Source: Acanthochromis polyacanthus (Eukaryota; Chordata; Actinopteri; Pomacentridae). Taken from it: a stretch of DNA of 64,000 nucleotides. How positions within the stretch are numbered: position 1 is the stretch's first letter; every line of letters starts with the position of its first letter. Below the pieces are notes generated by a model, which was given only the letters and a program-made list of their open reading frames with translations, did not search any database and was not told where the DNA came from. The position numbers and the translations under genes are program-made. This document shows, piece after piece, positions 61,873-64,000 of this stretch. Where the stretch lies: NCBI RefSeq assembly GCF_021347895.1, contig NC_067118.1, positions 36,197,755 through 36,261,754 of the forward strand. Direction: 5' to 3'.

Positions 61873-64000
61873 CAACTAACGTGTTTTAGGTTAGACTCTG
61901 AGAAGGTGATCTTTCAGGCAAGTATCTGTGCAAGCGGGTCATCGTGTCTGAAATCGGGCTGGCATGCATTTGAGAGGACAGCACAGATGGAGGCTGCAAG
62001 AGAAACGTGCGTAAAAAAAACAAACAAAAAAAACGGACTGCTGTTTATCCAGCATCAGGAAGCGGCTAACACAAGCCAGTTCTCTGCTATAAATACATTT
62101 ACAAACGGCAGAAAATAACATTTGAACGTAAAATATATACCCGTGCACACACACACACTCTCTCACACACACAGACAAACGCGTCGTGTGCAGAGGACAG
62201 ACAGGCTCTCTTTCTCCACATTCAACCTCTGCCTTTGAGGTACCTCCTTATATGAATATTCAGTCACAAACACGGCGGATACAAAGGGACGGCGTGACAG
62301 CACAGATGAAAAATAAGTTTCTATTGTTCCCAACCATTTCTTCTGCTTGCTATTACCATACTGACCGCTCGGTAACCTTTCTTCCTGCCACTCTGGAAGC
62401 TAATGAGAAAAGCCTCGGATGAAAAATGCAATATCAGACATGTGACCTGTTTCGGGGTTATTAAAAACAGCAAACATGCTCAGATTGTGAATCAATGGAA
62501 TTGATTACACTGGAGATGCACAGGGGACTTCAAACACTGTCAAAAAACATCTTCATCTACATATTTCTCCGCATGCACTCTGGGCGTCAATTTAATAGAT
62601 TTTTTTATTGGATAACGGAGCATTCTAGTGAACTGTAGGAGAAACTAACAAAAAAGGAAAGAAAAAGATCCACCTCATGTTCATTTGGCTTTGTCATATG
62701 CTCATCTAAATACATGCTGTTTGTTATGCGCCCAACCAGTGTGAAAGAGCAGCACGCACACCACATACTCCCTCTCGCCCCATGCGCTCTGGTGGACGCA
62801 TTTTAATATTAGTTAGACAGCCTGACCCGCGTTTCACCCCTCGCGTTTGACTGGTTCCAATAGTTCACTGCCAAGGATTATTGATGGAGAGACAGCAATG
62901 AATTCCTTCTCCCCACAAATGGCTTTCAGATCGTGCACCTAGTTCAATAACTAGTTATAATGTAGAAGTACAAAAAATGAGGCCCTCAGGCGGACTAATT
63001 TGATGTTTCATTTGTTCATTTGAGGAATTGTTAAGCTTCCCTTTGCCCCCTTGCAAAATAACAGCTGTACAAGCGTGTTCACACATGTACATATGTAAAC
63101 AGAATAAATCTGTGCAAAACTATGTGGAGCCTGCTCTGTCCATGCGTGGCTGCTGTTGTTTATTTTTTTAATTTGATGGTCCAGGATTGTGCGTAAAATG
63201 GCACGGCCACTTTGGGCACATTTACGCATCTTTGCTTTTTTTTTTGCGTTTTATTGTAAAATAACACGCAAAATGGACAGAGGGAGTGCAAAAAAATGCG
63301 TAATGATAATGTTATTAAGATGATACCAGGCTGGACAGTGCGGCAATATTCTGCTCCCTGATGAAAATGGTTACGATGCGCTTTTAATCAAACCCTTAAC
63401 CTAATAGCCTTTGCACGTTTACTCTCCCTAGGTGCAATAACGTTAAGCTGGATGGTCCAGTTAAAATAATAAAAAAAAGTTTTAATGAAGTGCAGACAGA
63501 CTGGAGACTAGTTGGATATGAATACTCTTTAAAAGCAGCAGCAGCCAGGGGAGCAGAGGTGGTTTCAGTAACTGGATTCCTCACATAAACCACTGGTTGG
63601 TTTTTACAGCAACGCTGCGGTTCATTAGACTCACAGAGCAGTGGTAAATCCAGTTAACCTGTGCACCGAGAGTACAGATTTTACTTGGTATTAACTAGAC
63701 TTTAGCAGGATTTAGTAGCATTTCGAGTTTCAAGTTTTTTTTTTAAAGCATCTAATGTTTGAACTTGAAACAAAAGATGAAAAAGAAAAACAACATACGA
63801 ATCACCAAACAAGTTCATTTAGGGTAGACACGTTAGGAGCCTTGATGTCAGCAGAAGCAGCTGTTTGCCTGCAGCTAAATAACAAGCTCCACCATGAAGG
63901 TTCAGTCTGGACTAAAGTCAGGTGGATCATAGGGGCAACACTTACTGAGAAATCCACGGTGCCACTCATTTTGACCCGAAGAACTGTCTGGAAAATAGAA

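Larger units (their letters stand above)
59166..64000. other. Upstream region of hoxc4a toward hoxc5a
   Basis: It holds the hoxc4a promoter, a CT-rich tract and the mir-10 hairpin. No homeobox exon is found, so hoxc5a lies beyond the window. A GA-rich run at 61680-61740 and a unique-looking stretch at about 62550-63000 are otherwise unexplained. Confidence 0.6.

Noticed and set aside
61579..62118. 179-codon plus-strand frame covering the microRNA
   Set aside because: Crosses the mir-10b hairpin on the opposite strand and a GA-rich run giving Arg/Lys repeats; no recognisable domain.
63700..64000. Search for the 3' end of hoxc5a at the right edge
   Set aside because: No homeobox or Hox5 C-terminal coding sequence is present on the minus strand; hoxc5a must lie further right.

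Overview
This window is vertebrate chromosomal DNA, almost certainly from a teleost fish. It carries the 3' (anterior) end of a HoxC cluster, with every gene on the minus strand. From right to left (5' to 3' along the cluster) I find a mir-10 family microRNA identical to miR-10b in its mature 5p arm (about 61.8 kb), hoxc4a (57838-59165), hoxc3a (45323-47424) and hoxc1a (28031-32486). Each Hox gene has two coding exons: exon 1 ends just after the PBX-binding hexapeptide and exon 2 carries the homeodomain. For all three I located a GT donor and an AG acceptor that join in the same phase and leave one open reading frame (297, 285 and 265 residues). Hox3 and Hox1 members in a HoxC cluster point to a ray-finned fish, because mammals lack HOXC1 and HOXC3. 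The dispersed repeats are also of familiar teleost types. The 'a' suffix assumes this is the larger of the two teleost HoxC duplicates. Species cannot be told.

Layout. 1-28 kb is a gene-free flank 3' of hoxc1a, with microsatellites, a large nested transposon insertion at 13.5-19.5 kb (a 5.4 kb hAT-like element inside an old L1-type LINE), and several retinoic-acid-response-element-like direct repeats. 28.0-32.5 kb is hoxc1a with an unusually long 3.56 kb intron. 32.5-45.3 kb is intergenic, with a terminal-inverted-repeat element holding telomere-like repeats, a 316-bp tandem duplication, another inverted-repeat element and a SINE. No Hox2 homeobox is present there. 45.3-47.4 kb is hoxc3a. 47.4-57.8 kb is intergenic, with a possible 5' noncoding exon of hoxc3a and a degenerate satellite array of about 2.3 kb. 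57.8-59.2 kb is hoxc4a with a compact 530-bp intron. 59.2-64 kb holds the microRNA and should lead toward hoxc5a, which is not reached.

The genes encode homeodomain transcription factors that pattern the anterior-posterior axis, with the order along the chromosome matching the order of expression. The most interesting reading of the noncoding sequence is a chain of candidate nuclear-receptor sites 3' of hoxc1a: DR5 at about 4.1, 10.8 and 22.0 kb, and DR2 at 26.5 kb. This is the same relative position as the known 3' retinoic-acid elements of Hoxa1 and Hoxb1. A PBX/HOX plus MEIS site pair lies just upstream of the hoxc1a start. These are motif observations; conservation and function are untested.
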